A stretch of DNA of 64,000 nucleotides from Sparassis latifolia (lineage: Eukaryota; Basidiomycota; Agaricomycetes; Polyporales; Sparassidaceae). Below the pieces are notes generated by a model that worked only from the letters and a program-made list of their open reading frames with translations, made no database searches and was not told the DNA's origin. The stretch is from contig CM031552.1 of assembly GCA_018466975.1 (NCBI GenBank), positions 1,178,001 to 1,242,000 on the forward strand, in the 5' to 3' direction. A program made the translations under genes and the position numbers. The stretch's first letter is position 1. Each line of letters opens with the position of its first letter. Below are positions 37,765-50,223 of this stretch, one piece after another.

Positions 37765-39560
37765 TCATGATAGGTCGCGATCTCGTGCTTCGGGGATAGT
37801 AGATGGGTTTCTCGACGCGGACACTTCGTCCTCTTCCTCTCCTTCCTCGTCCACATCTTCGTCCGATTTGTCAGATGATTCGGAGTCTACAACTCGCTTA
37901 CGCTTCGAGCCTGTCTTGGGAGCTGTTTGATCCGACGATTTCTTCTTGCCTCGTTGTGTTCTGCCAGAGGTTTTCGGTTTCCGGCCACCCCTCTTCGCTT
38001 TCTCCATGGAGGAGACAAACATGTCGAAGTTGTTGATGAGAAATTTCTGGAATTTCACGTCATAACCCACACATTTCATCACCCATACTCCGATTTCCTG
38101 AGACGCACTGTCAGAAACTGTGACATCCAATAAAATTTTCGATAAGACGCTCACCTCTTCTCCAACTTCATAGGCGCGCATGATGTCCTGCCAGGTCAAC
38201 TTCGCCGTGATCTTCCTGAGGAACGGCTTGTCCTTGCATAGCTCCATCACCTCGGCGTCGGAAAATTCAACTTGGATCCGACGGAGATATACACGCATGC
38301 GAACTTGCTCCCCCCAGCCCTTCTTGAGCATCTCTTCTGACCACCTCTTCTTGACCTGTGTGGCGAGATTGAATATCGGCCGATGAAATGAGCATTGGAA
38401 GTGCTCACTTTGTCAGTCTGGGTGCTAAACTCGTCTGTGGTCAGTGATTCTGAAGGAAACAGCGCGTATTGTCCAACATAGCGCCATCGACCTTCTGCGC
38501 AGAGAACAAGGACTCGCATGGGATGGGGCCGGTACCATGCTCCTTCCGCTCGCTGTCGAGTGAAAAATAGTCCGTTACTTCCCGCCGTCGTAGGTGCGTG
38601 AGGATTGTAGTCAGTATGTAAGCACATGAAATCGTCGATCCCATGGAGGGCTAGCCTCTCCTCGGAAATCTTGGGGAAAGTGTTGACGAAGCTCCCACCG
38701 TACAGCTGGGAGATATACAACCGCGGAAACATGAGCTTGGTAGACTCTAGATCCAGGGGAATAGGATAGATATCAAAGCCAACCGCCTTCAAGCGGTCTC
38801 TAACGAATTCGTAACTGAACTTGGAATCCTTTTTGATCTTGACATCTGGCTGGATGATGTCTCTCTTGTATGAGGGACAAGACATGGACAAATCAGGCCG
38901 GTGCACTCACATCCACCATCATTCTGAATGCCTCGTCTATCTCTTCTACCGTCATCTCTTCTTTTTTGACCATGGAAGATGCTCCCACCTCGACAGGTTC
39001 GTCCTTGACCGCAATCGGTGGCGACGCATTAGTTTCATCTTGCGATGCACTCGCCGCTTGGTTTTGCTCAGCTAACGCTGTACCACGACGCTCCTTCAGA
39101 ATACGCTTTATGTCTCTCCACGGAGTCAAGAGAACCTCCGCTACAAGTCTCCGATTCTTTTTGAGTGGTTCCTTTATCTCCCTCTCTTCCTCCTTGAGGG
39201 CGTCGTAGGCAGTCGGCCGGGTTCTATCGAGGAGCGACGACGTGCGTTCCTCCGGCTTTAACACACCAGCTCCGATCTGTAGCTTGGAATCCTTGATCTC
39301 AGTCTTCTCGTCCTCCAACGCCTTAGCTGTTGAGGGGAAAGAAGCATCCAGGAATATGGAGTCATGCACCTTGAACTTCTCGTCAATATCGTGAGGATCC
39401 TGCATGAGAGGTCGGACCGCAAGCACTGGCGCAAAAGTTTTAACACGCTGATGGTCACATCGTAGATCACTTCCGAGGCAGAAATACGGACCTCAATCTG
39501 ACTTTGCTGGTTTCTAAGAGACAAAATCTCCGAACGTCGTGGGGTGTAGGCGGTCAGCAT
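37765..39560 (-). CDS. Unrecognised basidiomycete protein with basic/acidic tail (531 aa)
   Basis: Exons: 39560-39492, 39447-38911, 38864-38409, 38355-38155, 38097-37765. Introns are 44, 46, 53 and 57 nt; the last intron is inferred from a donor, a TTCTGAC branch site and a CTCAG acceptor, although the frame also reads through. The central part, roughly residues 203-355, looks like a compact conserved domain (LYISQLYGGSFVNTFPKIS, NGLFFTRQRAEGAWYRPHPM, MRVLVLCAEGRWRYVGQYAL). It resembles domains of unknown function in mushroom proteins (possibly DUF6697; from memory only). The C-terminus turns Lys/Arg-rich (RGGRKPKTSGRTQRGKKK) then Asp/Glu-rich, as in nuclear proteins. It is convergent with the mannosyltransferase gene, with 117 bp between stops. 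The function is unknown. Confidence 0.7.
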
Positions 39561-39661
39561 GAGGATACGTACTCACAGCTGAGAGGTCTATCGGCAATTG
39601 TTTCCGTCCAATCGGATCGTGTTGTTCCTACTTAGCTGCCATTTCGGGACCACCACGCCTT

Positions 39662-39675
39662 CCACGTGACCGCGT
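39662..39675 (+). promoter_or_regulatory. CCACGTGACCGCGT motif upstream of the dead FunK1 gene
   Basis: The 14 nt word is identical to 55690-55703 upstream of the intact FunK1 gene. Its core CACGTG is the site of bHLH regulators. It lies 76 bp before the first ATG of the pseudogene frame (39751) and 205 bp before a second in-frame ATG (39880). It is also 102 bp upstream of the divergent 531-aa gene. Confidence 0.4.
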
Positions 39676-40501
39676 TGTGGCACTCGGTTCCCACTGTCCA
39701 TTAATGTTTGACTTAGCCTCTATAGGCCACGTCTACACAGGAGTCTAAACATGGGCCGTCCTTTTGAAGATGTGATTCCCTCTTCTCACATCTACCATCA
39801 TTGTTGGCGTAACATCGCTCACTCTCCCCTCAGCAACATTGTCGATATCACTCACGACGTCGAGCCTGCGCACTCTACGATGAACAACACCCCCGAAGAG
39901 CGCTACGCAGCGCATGCACTATATTCTCTACAAGCATTCAACCACACTCAACCCGTGCCGACTATTAGACGGAAGGCTTACACGGTTGTGGGTGAGTAAC
40001 CTATACTCGCCGTCGTTCCCGTGGATTTTAACGAGATATATCATATATCATTTCTCGGCGCAGCGCCAAATCTCCCGGAAGGCCACTGCAAGACCTCTTT
40101 CACCGTGCAAGGTGCAACTCCGGATGACGTTACTGCTGAAATTCTGGGAGCAGATATGGCCTCTCCCATTCAGCGTCACTTTCCAGTTCTCGAATTCATC
40201 GAGAAGGTCTGGAAATATTCTCCCGAAAAGCTAGCAGACATCCTCCATGGACGCAAGATTAGGATTCCCATCAGATCCTATGTCGACTACTGGACCAAAC
40301 TGCGTCAACACCAATCATCCGCGATGAAAGTCTTTACAACCTTACTCACCGACATCCTGTATCAAATCTCTGGCACGGGTGCATGCGTTATACCCGCAGA
40401 ATTTCACCACAAGCAGTCGGCCAGTGGCTACGGCGGCTCACCGCCAGACATTTCGTGGACTACAGTTGATGACGTTCGGGAGCAAAGGTGGACATGGACT
40501 A

Positions 40502-40925
40502 AGATAGGCCTCACTCATGCCCAACCACTCTAAGCGCCGTGACGGTTGTGACCCGACAGTTGCCCGAGAGTGATGCTATTGATTTGGGAGCAATAAGTCA
40601 AAGTCTGATACCCGATATGGTAATGGATGGTGTGGTAAGGCCACTTATCAGCCAAATATTTACCTGCTGGATGTTGGCTCTGTTTGGTCGCCGTTCACTT
40701 TGGGTTGTTGCCAGCTTAATTTCTCTCCTACGAGGGTGAAATAAAAAAATGTGCTCCCTGGGAATATTCAAGAAGGTATTCATTAACAATCCCCAGGGAA
40801 CACATTTCTGATAAAGGCTTTGTGGAAAGAGGAATTAGACGAGCAAGCACTTTCACCCACCATTTTGGTGTAAGCGTGACATTAGACGCCCGACGCGAGT
40901 GGTTGGATATGAGTGAGGCCTATCT
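40502..40925. mobile_element. 424 bp TA-flanked mobile element inside the FunK1 pseudogene
   Basis: The ends (40502-40530 and 40897-40925) are 29 bp inverted repeats with two mismatches, starting AGATAGGCCTCACTCAT. TA flanks each end (40500-40501, 40926-40927). Removing the element and one TA joins ...TGG AC-TA-TC TCC TGT... into W-T-I-S-C-V-E-V, exactly the sequence order of the intact paralogue (W-T-I-S-C-V-E-V at 56626-56649). No transposase frame is inside. The features fit a Tc1/mariner-type non-autonomous element. Confidence 0.85.
40747..40807. repeat. Hairpin nested in the 424 bp element
   Basis: AAATGTGCTCCCTGGG (40747-40762) pairs with CCCAGGGAACACATTT (40792-40807), 16 bp with one mismatch, around a 29 nt loop. 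It could be a fold-back structure of the element or a smaller element inserted into it. Confidence 0.65.
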
Positions 40926-43577
40926 TATCTCCTGTGTAGAGGTAAGGGAGCATCAGAAGAACTTCTGCGCCATGGATCTGAAAGATGTTGAGGTCGACCT
41001 GAGCACATTTCGCCAGGTAAGTTCCCTTGTTCTATGAAAAGCATACTGCTAATGTCTCCCATTCAGTTCATATCCAAACATTCTTACCATAAACTGTCCA
41101 CCAACAAGTGGAAAGCTGTACCGCAAGAAGACAGCTGTTCTCCATCATCGAGACCGATACGTAAGTGCTCACGGCCATTGACTCATAGCACCACACCTTC
41201 TACACCTTCACGCTCACAGAGCCTCAAGCAGAAAGAGCCTTCCTCCGAGTCTGATGATCTACAGCCACAAGCGAGGCGCTTGCGGTGCAACTGGAGGTGC
41301 ACTCTAGAAGAGGAAAGGTCATGCACGGACCAGAGAGACTGTCAGAGACTTGCCACCACAGAATTCGAGGCCGTGCATTACGAGTCGCAGATGCTGTTGC
41401 ATGGTGTGCGCTCATTCTCCTCTAGCATCACCATTGACCACATGACTATGCACCTATGGTACGTGGACCACATGAGCCTCATCAAATCGGCACCATTTAA
41501 CATCCAGGAGGAACCCCATCTACTACTCCTCGTGGTTGCTGCAATGGCATCAGCGGATTTGAAGACAATGGGTATTTGCCCATTCATGACATTCCCGTTA
41601 GATTACAACACCTACAAAGGAGCTCATCTAGAGATTCCCGCCAAGGTTGCGCTTGACAAAAAGGGCGAAGCATTACCAGAAGTTAGATTTGAGATCGACT
41701 CTGAGCAGTCTGTCTTGACGGATAGTGGGATTGTTGGTCGAGGAACGACGATTGTGCCCATCAAGACAGTGCCCAGCTCCGCGAGATTTGGTCGTGAGCC
41801 TCTGGTGGCTAAGATGTCTTGGCAGCCTAAAGACCGCGCATCAGAACCCCACTTCATCATGATCGTTTGGACAGCACTCGAGAGGACAGGCAAGATGGAT
41901 GTCCTCAGGCACATCGTTGACCTCAAGTGTTCGGTCACTCGCTCTATGGAGGCCATGGATTTACTGAGGGCGTTCGTGGGGACGCGGATATTGGTTGTGA
42001 GGAAGCTCGAGAATTCAGGATGCTGGTGTTGACACGGTACGATCCATTGGAATCTGTGAATAGCGTGAGGGAGTTTGAGAAGTTATTCACTGATGTTGTT
42101 TGAGGTGCGTTAGTTGCCAACATAATTACTGCGAAGTACTGACTTCGATTGCTATAGCACACCATGATGTATGGGTGTCATCCAACATTCTTCACCGAGA
42201 TGTCAGCATTGGTAACGTCATGCTACATCGGCAGAATGGTGCCGTCTGTGGCATGCTATGTGATTGGGATCTTGCACTACGCAAATCGGACAGCGACAGC
42301 GACCTGGCCAAACACAAGATTATAGTAAAGTTGCCTACAAGAGAAAGCTCGTTCCACTGCTAAAACAGACATGCATGTGGAGGATGTACCCAAAGAAGAC
42401 GAGCAGGAAATTGACGACGATACCCAGTCTCAGAATCGCACCGGCACTGGCCCATTTATGGCCCTCGATCTTTTGTCCTACAGTAATACCCCTTATCATC
42501 ACTACTGCCATGATCTTGAGTCTTTTTTCTGGTTATTAACGTGGTTCTGTGCCACCTTCGATCCCGAATTGCACAAGAATCGATACAACGGCCTTTGGGA
42601 CGACACAAATCTCATACTTGTCGGTGATGCAAAATATCATTTTCTCTACCAGACGCAGGTGTACAACAATGTCTTTGCCAAGGCGCACCCTGAATATCTT
42701 GCACTGGCAAACAGATGGGTTTACGGGCTTCGCGACATGTTTCGCCATGTCAATTTGGGAACTTTTTCAAGACATGTTTGTAGAGCTAGAGTACGCGCGG
42801 AGGAAGAACTGGCCCACTCACATCCAGGAGGCTGAAGACGAGATTCTGAAGCTTGTGATTAAGCGAAATTGGCTGATCACATATGAACGATTCATGGAGT
42901 TGCTCGATGTGCCACTATGAGTTTTCTTTCTAATGCTTTAGGTTTCAATTGACACCTCTCATCCTCCTCTCGGCGTCGTGGTGAAATTATATGTATTCAA
43001 TGTTAACTTATTCCTCTGCAGATACAGACCGTTCCATAATCGCGAGAACCATGCAGTCTTCAAAGTTATAGATGAGCTACACCGCGTAAGAAATTTGCCA
43101 TACTACTGAGAGAGACACATGTTTCCTGCAAAAGATACAGTTATAATTCGATCAGTGTAAAGTATGTACAAACATATGGCATGTAAACCACACGTCGGAG
43201 GTGTGCCAGACCACGGCTCATCTTCATTGTCGAATCCCTACACTGGCTTCAGCACCGAATGCACTTCAGTACACCTTTGAGCGCATCACGAACATCGTAC
43301 CTGTGATGGCAGGTGCATATCCGGTTCCGAGCGTCACCACACTTGGCACAAGCTTAGTGCCCACCGCCTTTTAAGCTTGATCTGATGGTCAATGATATCC
43401 TGCGATGTGCGCATATCTGGTCATGAGTGAAATCTGTGATACAGATGAGGGAGTAATACTTCCAAAGTATGTAGTATCCAGATGAATACTCCAGAGAGCA
43501 GTCCTACGTCATCTGGACCTAAATTTGTCTTGGAGACACAAGCCGAGCCATCAAGCATCGCCCTAAGTGCAGATGAG

Positions 43578-43882
43578 CATCAGCAAAACTCCTCTCTACT
43601 TTTTGTCTTACGGTCTTAATTGCCTTTTTTGCAACTTTTCTTACATTTCTGAAGGACATATTTTCTGGAATTCTGGAGGTGTTAGGTCTGGAATATACAT
43701 AAGCAAAGGTATTCTAAAACATACACTACATGGATTTTTATCATGTCTTGTTTTGAAAAAGTGCAAGATAGGCCAGTCTTAAAATAATGAGGTCCACCTC
43801 TTAATTCAAGACAAGTAAGACAAAAAAGGCCCAAAAAAGGCAAGTAAGACATGTAATGAGGTCAAATGGAGTTTTGCTGATG
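43578..43882. mobile_element. 305 bp fold-back element candidate
   Basis: CATCAGCAAAACTCC (43578-43592) is perfectly inverted at 43868-43882. Weaker pairing continues inward: GTCTTA, TTGCCTTTTTT on the left against AAAAAAGGCAAGTAAGAC on the right. The interior is AT-rich. No convincing target duplication was seen. Confidence 0.5.
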
Positions 43883-44994
43883 AGGTTTTGCTAAGGTCAT
43901 ACACAGACGTGTCTGTCATTGCTGGCAGTAAGACATGAACACTCATTGGTCCAAACAGTCACAGAGAAGGGTTTAGATGCATTCAGGTGATTGAATGATC
44001 GTGTGGGCCATTCTGTTGGTGACAGCCATAGGATGCAGAAGTTGCAAGGTAATTGTGAAAAGCATAGGTTCAACAGGCACACTGCACTGGCTTGGACGGA
44101 AGGCTTAGCGGATGAGGGCTGAAACCTACGCAAGCATGAACATCAGAATATCTGGTGGAAAATCAATGCAACATACATCATGGCATGAACTCCGTAATCA
44201 ACGCAGTAGCAGGCAATGTCATGCGTAAGCGTGGTTCTGTAGGATCTATCGGCATGCTTTGGTCATGCTGCTTTTCTCTACAATGTCTAAAGGTACCGAA
44301 GACGATAAAAATTATCTCATTACCTCGAAAACATTCCCGACTGACTCGGACTTGTCAGTACTAGAATAAAGAAAATGAGAACATACATGAGCATTTCAGG
44401 ATCACCGAAAGGTTTGGGGTAACATTATAAGGCCAGTCGCGTGAACACCGCAATTTTTCAGAAGTTCACCTTAGTGGCAGTTTGAGCATAGACGAGCCAT
44501 GTCAATGTGATTATATGCCATGATTGCTGACCTACCAAAAACAGCGGAATCTTCACGGCTTACAAGGTATCTGGCCATGCCTTGCAAACATTTGCGTCAA
44601 TGCTCCGTGTCTTCAGAAACATCGTTGATGGTTACGCACAAATGGGTATCGGTTGGACCCCTGCAGGTAGATTTTGTTCATTAGCAAAGTGACTGTTTGA
44701 AGAAGAGAAAGAACACGCACACCATCACCGATTCACTGGATTTTCTCGATGACTAAAGTTCGAGTGCTAAGAGTTTTCAAGTGTGCTGGACCATATAACT
44801 CTGGGCCTATCATTCGCAAATCCTGTCTCTACCAGATGTTCGCCTTCCCAGATTCATAGATACATGTCTGGTGCTCTCAATGTGTCAGTGACCTAATACT
44901 AGGTATCGCGCCACTCCCGGACGCGCGTCCGTTTGCAGCTGGTGCATTTCAACTAAGAGAGTATCGGAAGCACAACATTGACGAGAAAGAAGGG

Positions 44995-45537
44995 CACTTC
45001 CGTAAGAGAGGGCGGTCGATTGTTCGGATTCGATTGGCGCCCAGCGGGCGCCTGGTCACGTCACGTCCAGCAACTTCCGGATCTTTGAATTAGTAGACAT
45101 ACTTAGGTTTCATTAGAGACATTTGTTGACATTAGAAACCCTCCCGTAATTCGGCAGTGGGATAAGACAATTGGCGCCCAGTGCCCGACGCCCGACATCC
45201 GACTGGTGCACCGCGGCGCCATCCTCTTTCGACACTGACGATTGTGCGGAATGTTCAGCACATCAAACATCTTAGTGGTGCATACTAGTACTTGCAGCCT
45301 GCACGACATCGCTGTCTGCATTGAGATTGTCATCGGAGTATGGGGGCTACCGGAACACCCCCAACACCCAGGCAACAGCCCAAGACATTACAATCTACTT
45401 ACAAGACTTTATTGACTTATTGCAAATGGGGCCGACTACTCCGGCACGAGTACAACTAAAAACCGAGGTGATGTGACATGAGCGCCCGCAGAGCGCCAAT
45501 CGAATCCGAACAATCGAGTCTACACTCACTTCCGTAA
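44995..45537. mobile_element. Candidate ~520 bp element with inverted repeats and 11 bp direct repeats
   Basis: Arms at 45016-45064 and 45473-45517 are inverted copies (TCGATTGTTCGGATTCGATT on the left). CACTTCCGTAA occurs directly repeated at 44995-45005 and 45527-45537, just outside. Target duplications of 9-11 bp are usual for Mutator-like elements. However, 9-10 unpaired bases lie between each direct repeat and each arm, so the ends are uncertain. Confidence 0.45.
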
Positions 45538-45827
45538 TGCCATCTGAACCACTCACTACACGTAGGTTGCCACAGAAATGGATTGTGTAGGAAATTAGCA
45601 GAAGACTCACGTTGACGAGCGCCCGAGGAATGATCACGTGCGATACGAGTCGCGTCGTGTATTTTTCAGGGAGCACGGAATGAGTCGGAGGATCCGAGAC
45701 GACTCTTGACGTGCCGCACAGTGACGACGCCCACACCCGTCCCCTCGTCCTCCTCACACCACCGGGGGCATCGCTGGACGTCTCTCCTACAACATCATTC
45801 ATTTAACATTGACGACCTCGTAGCGCC

Positions 45828-48800
45828 ATGCTACCCAAGGTAGCGAGCCATATCGGCAGGGCCGTAGCCGCGGTCCACTCCCAGACTACCCACGCCGTTC
45901 GCAATGCCCTCCAGCTCCAGTCATCTTCTGGCCCTGCAGGAAACATAGGCTCGTGGAATGGTACCTCCTCGAGCTCCGGCTGGGGAAATTATGGCGCAGG
46001 CTCTGGTGGCGCAAAGTACCACGCCGGCAGTCGCTTTCAGGGCGGATACACGGTCAGTATCGATGCTCGTCTCTCTCTTGCTCTCCAGATACGCACCATC
46101 GCTTCCCTCCTTCTAGCGACTTTGTCACTAACACTACTTTCTATAGGGACCAGGCCGTGCTATCACACAGGCCGAGCCGGTTTCAAATGATGCTAGGAAC
46201 GACGACGACGACGATGTTCCTTTCTCACGCCGCCGGGGCCGTACCCTCGCGAGGCGGAAGAGTCTCTCGTTCATCACGCAGGAGCGCCCTGGCGAAAAGC
46301 TTAGGGTGCTGAAGACCGTGCAGTCGCACGTCAGGTCTTTCCATGCTGTGGCGGAAGCACCAGCCGCGGAGGCTCCCCCAGCGCCACCCCCGCCAGCGCT
46401 GGTCGCACAGCGCGTGGAGGGGCAACAGCGGCCCGAGGAGGCCGACAAGTACTCGAACACAGCGTTGTACAATGCGGCGCTAGTGGCACTGAGCCAGGTG
46501 CGGAAACCCGGCGAATCGCTGCAGGCGATATTGGAGACGTACAACGAGATGCTGTCGCGGTCCATCCTGCCGAACATGAAGACATACTCGATCCTGATAC
46601 ACGCTCTCACGGACAGGGACCACGAGATCCAGAAGGCCTTGCCGGTGTTGGAGTGGCGTGCATCGCACGAACAGATGTCGTCGTCTCAGGCTCAGCAGGA
46701 AATTGAGAAGCTGCAGGCGGAGAATAATTTTGGCTCGGCCTTTACGCTGTTCCAGACGGTGTGCGCGATCCCCAGGGCGAGGCCCACGGTGAATATTTAC
46801 AACAGGCTGCTACGATCGTGTGCGATCCACTCAAATGTGGACGCGGCGATTTACGTCTTCGCACATCTAGAGCAACGCAAAGACGTTTCTCCAACTTGTG
46901 ACACGTTCCGGTATCTGATTGAGGTCTACACTGCAACGGGTGATATCAATGGGGCGAAGGAGGTTTTCGAAGAGTACAAGGACGCCTGTCATTCGAATCG
47001 GATCTCCTGGAAACAGGAAGAAACTACGGACAGCGCTATCATCACGGCTGGTCGCTGTGCGCATCTCATCGTCTATAACACAATGATCGAGGCGTATATT
47101 CGCTGCGGACAGTCGACAAACGGCATAGGGCTGTTGGAGCAGATGCTCGACTCCAAGGCCGGTCCGGCGTTCGCGCCCGAGGATATTCCAAATCCTTGCG
47201 CAGCGACGTACGCGCGCATGATACACGCGTTCTGTGTAATAGGAGACGTTCGCGATGCCCTCGCGTGGTTCGAGAGGTTACTGCAGCAGGATACCAGCCC
47301 AGGTCATCCCTTCGAGACCTCGAAGATACCTACCAGGCCTCCTCAGGATGGGTGGAACATTATATTGGGTGTGCTCGCTGACCACGATATGGTTGCGGAT
47401 TTAAACCGGTTATTTGCGCGCCAGTTGGAGCTTGCCGAACAGGATGGTCTGCATATCCGAGAGAATGATCGGGTATCTGTCTTGCGCGCGAACTTGCACT
47501 ACCTGGATGTTCATCCCGAGATCGAGGATGCAGCTGCCGTGGAGACGCTGGATTTCTTGGCCAACATTGTCCTCCCTGGTGACATGGAGCTTGTGCGATT
47601 CTTTAGCCAGTCAGAAATGGTCTTGCAATCCATGGCTAGACTTTGCCTGGCGCACAATCACGCGGAATGTGCCTTGGGCTTGCTAGAGAGATACGTCGCT
47701 GAACAAAGCCGGGAAATTGAAGCCGTGCAGGCCATGGAAGGCAGCCTCGATCTTAATCGCAGGGTTGATTTCTTGCGCGCATTCATTGAAGATATCACGG
47801 GCTTCTTCTTGGACAACGGGCGTGTGCAGTTGTCTCTGGAACAGGTGCTTCGACTTGCAGCGCTTAATAACGATATCGGCGTGCTGCTTCCCGTGTATGC
47901 CCCAGAGCTGCTCAGTGCATATAAAGCGGCCAAATCCCAGGGAGGTATACCTCAGCTGTCGCCAAAGCAATGGGGAACTCTTATTAATGCTGGCTTGCAA
48001 GGATTGAAGAGACAGACCTCTGCGTATGAGGCTGTATCTGAATTCGAGGAGTTGCTCCGTGACGTCGCTCTCACCGATATTGACCCCTTCACTACTTTCA
48101 GCATCGGCATGTTGACTCACATAGTCGACACGTTACTGAGTCGATATGACTTCGAAGTGGTATCGGCCTTCTTTACATCTCTGGGACCCAAGTACGACAA
48201 GATGGCAGCAGTCATGGCTGACTTCAGACACCAGAAAATGCAAATGCCTGCATCTACGGAAAATTTGAAACTCGAGATCGAGCCGCCTATCACCCCGGTT
48301 CGTTTCAACATGACGCACAGCAAGTATGTGGATCAGTTTATTGGCCCAAAGGCGAAGGTGTCTCCGCTGGTGGCATATCATCGCTACAAATCGGGCTTGC
48401 GCAACAACAATTACCCTCGCCCGGAAGTCATTGCGCAGCTCATTGGATCTTTGGGCCGATCGGGCGAGGTGGAGAAGATGCACGAGCTATACCAGACTGC
48501 GCAACTCGTATTGGCCTCCATGGAAGGAAACAAGAAGTGGCAGTCGGTGAGCTGGTTCCAGGTCGAGGACTACATGGTCATTGGACTCGCGCACGCCGGC
48601 GACCTTGAGGCCGCGCATGTCCATCGCATGCGGATCTTGGAGCAGGGCGGTACTCCGTCAGCCGATGCATACGGAGCCCTTATCCACCTCGTGAAGGACA
48701 CCACGGATGACACCTCAAACGCGATGGCGCTCTGGCAGGAATCTCAGGCTCGAGGTGTTGTGCCGAATATCTACCTCTACAACACGATTATCTCTAAGCT

Positions 48801-50017
48801 GGCTAAGGCGCGCAAGGCCGACCACGCGCTGGAGCTGTTTCAACAGATGAAGACACGTCACCTCTTCCCGACATCTGTCACCTACGGTGCTGTCATTGCG
48901 GCGTGCTGCCGTGTCGGTGATGTCGTCTCTGCGGAGGTTCTGTTCGATGAGATGTTGGCGCAGCGCAACTTCAAGCCCCGTGTGCCCCCTTACAACACCA
49001 TGATGCAGTTGTACACTCACACGAAACCTGACCGTGAGCGCGTTCTTTACTACTTCAACGCTCTCCAAGCGGCAAATGTTAAACCTACGGCGCACACGTA
49101 CAAGGTTAGTGCACTCCGTCTTACTCGAGGAACGACGTGCTAATTCCTCACTCAGCTGCTCATAGATGCTTATGGTTGCATTGAGCCCGTAGATATTCAG
49201 GCGATGGAGAGCAACTTCGAAAGCCTCACGGAAGGAGAACACCCTATGGTCCAGGGTACACACTGGGCAGCGCTGATCAATGCCTACGGGTGTGTGCAGA
49301 AAAACCTCGAGAAGGCGCTTGCGATCTTCGACTCCATTGCCACACACCCGTCGACTCTACACTCGGGCGCGGCGTTGCCTGACGCGGTCGTCTTTGAGGC
49401 GCTCATCAATGTTCTCGTTACCCTCCGCCGGCCGGACCTCATTCCCGTCTACACTGAGCGCCTCGTATCGTACGGCGTTCATATGACAGCGTATATTGCA
49501 AACCTGCTTATCAAAGGATACGCATCCACTGGCGACATCGAGCGTGCGCGCGAAATTTTCGAGAGCCTCGCAGATCCTCCAGAGGGTGTCGCTGCGCCAC
49601 ACAATCATGCACCACATGATGACGAAACAGCTCATACTATTCAAGTCCCAGTTACCGCTCCGGTATATCGCGAGGTGAGCATCTCCATGCTTTGAATTCT
49701 GTGCGACAACTCATCTGCTTCTGCTTAGCCATCTACTTGGGAGGCTATGGTGCGCGCGGAACTCGGCAACGGCAATCGCGACAATGCTGTGGCGCTGCTG
49801 AACCGTGTGCAGGCTAGGTAGGTGCTCCTAGTACGTTGAGCTTGTTCGACACTAAGTTTATCTCCCGCTTAGAAAATTCCCCCCTGCGGTGTACAACCGC
49901 ATCAGCGGGATTATGCTCGACGACTCCGTATCCCCCTGGCCCTCTTCTGATTCAGTATCGTCTCCGACGACATGGGCGACGACTGAGTCGTCCTCCGCCT
50001 CCATCCCTAGCCCTTGA
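45828..50017 (+). CDS. Large pentatricopeptide-repeat (PPR) protein (1311 aa)
   Basis: Exons: 45828-46052, 46147-49104, 49156-49674, 49729-49817, 49873-50017. Introns are 94, 51, 54 and 55 nt and phases fit. The N-terminus is rich in Ser, Arg and Ala with few acidic residues, consistent with a mitochondrial targeting sequence. PPR helical pairs recur: YNAALVALSQV, ETYNEMLSRSILPNMKTYSI, VNIYNRLLRSCAI, LIVYNTMIEAYIRCG, AATYARMIHAFCVIGDVRDA, IYLYNTIISKLAKARKADHA, SVTYGAVIAACCRVGDV, PPYNTMMQLYTHTKP, THWAALINAYG, AYIANLLIKGYASTGDIERA. The spacing of about 35 residues and the N-P-N-x-x-T-Y type signatures mark the family. PPR proteins bind organellar RNA; this one probably acts in mitochondrial mRNA processing or translation, target unknown. 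The C-terminus is Ser/Thr-rich. It is convergent with the PDI gene. Confidence 0.88.
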
Positions 50018-50223
50018 TCATGCCGCATGCGTACCAAGTCAAACTGCTTTCCTTGACGAGCTGTATCATAGGACACGTTGTAGATGTATCATACCAGCAA
50101 ACCCCAGTGCATACTTTAATGCTATAAGTTATATTACCGAGTAGCAGGTACGAGCGCGACGTACATACAAAATTAATGAATGCATAGCGGTGCACGCGTC
50201 GCGTCGAAAACGAACAGAGGGTG

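Larger units (their letters stand above)
39751..42920 (+). pseudogene. Inactivated FunK1 fungal-type protein kinase
   Basis: It is collinear with the intact paralogue at 55946-58722. Exon 1 (39751 or 39880 to 39991) joins 40064 in frame. Exon 2 (40064-41016) is split by a mobile element (40502-40925). Exon 3 starts at 41067, the next at 42158. Kinase features survive in pieces: VGRGTTIVPI (nucleotide loop), PLVAKMSW (Lys), ILHRDVSIGNV (catalytic loop), CDWDLA. Breaks: the insertion; a one-base loss near 41981 that shifts into a frame ending at 42032; a TGA at 42101 where the paralogue has an Arg codon; frame changes near 42360 and near 42760. The CDS cannot give a whole protein. Remaining similarity is strong, so inactivation is fairly recent. 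FunK1 kinases are expanded in mushrooms and linked by expression studies to multicellular development. Confidence 0.85.
42921..45827. other. 2.9 kb intergenic stretch between FunK1 pseudogene and PPR gene
   Basis: Apart from the two candidate mobile elements at 43578-43882 and 44995-45537, no gene is supported. Open frames are short and lack family resemblance. The last 290 bp before 45828 should contain the PPR gene promoter; no TATA box was seen. Confidence 0.5.
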
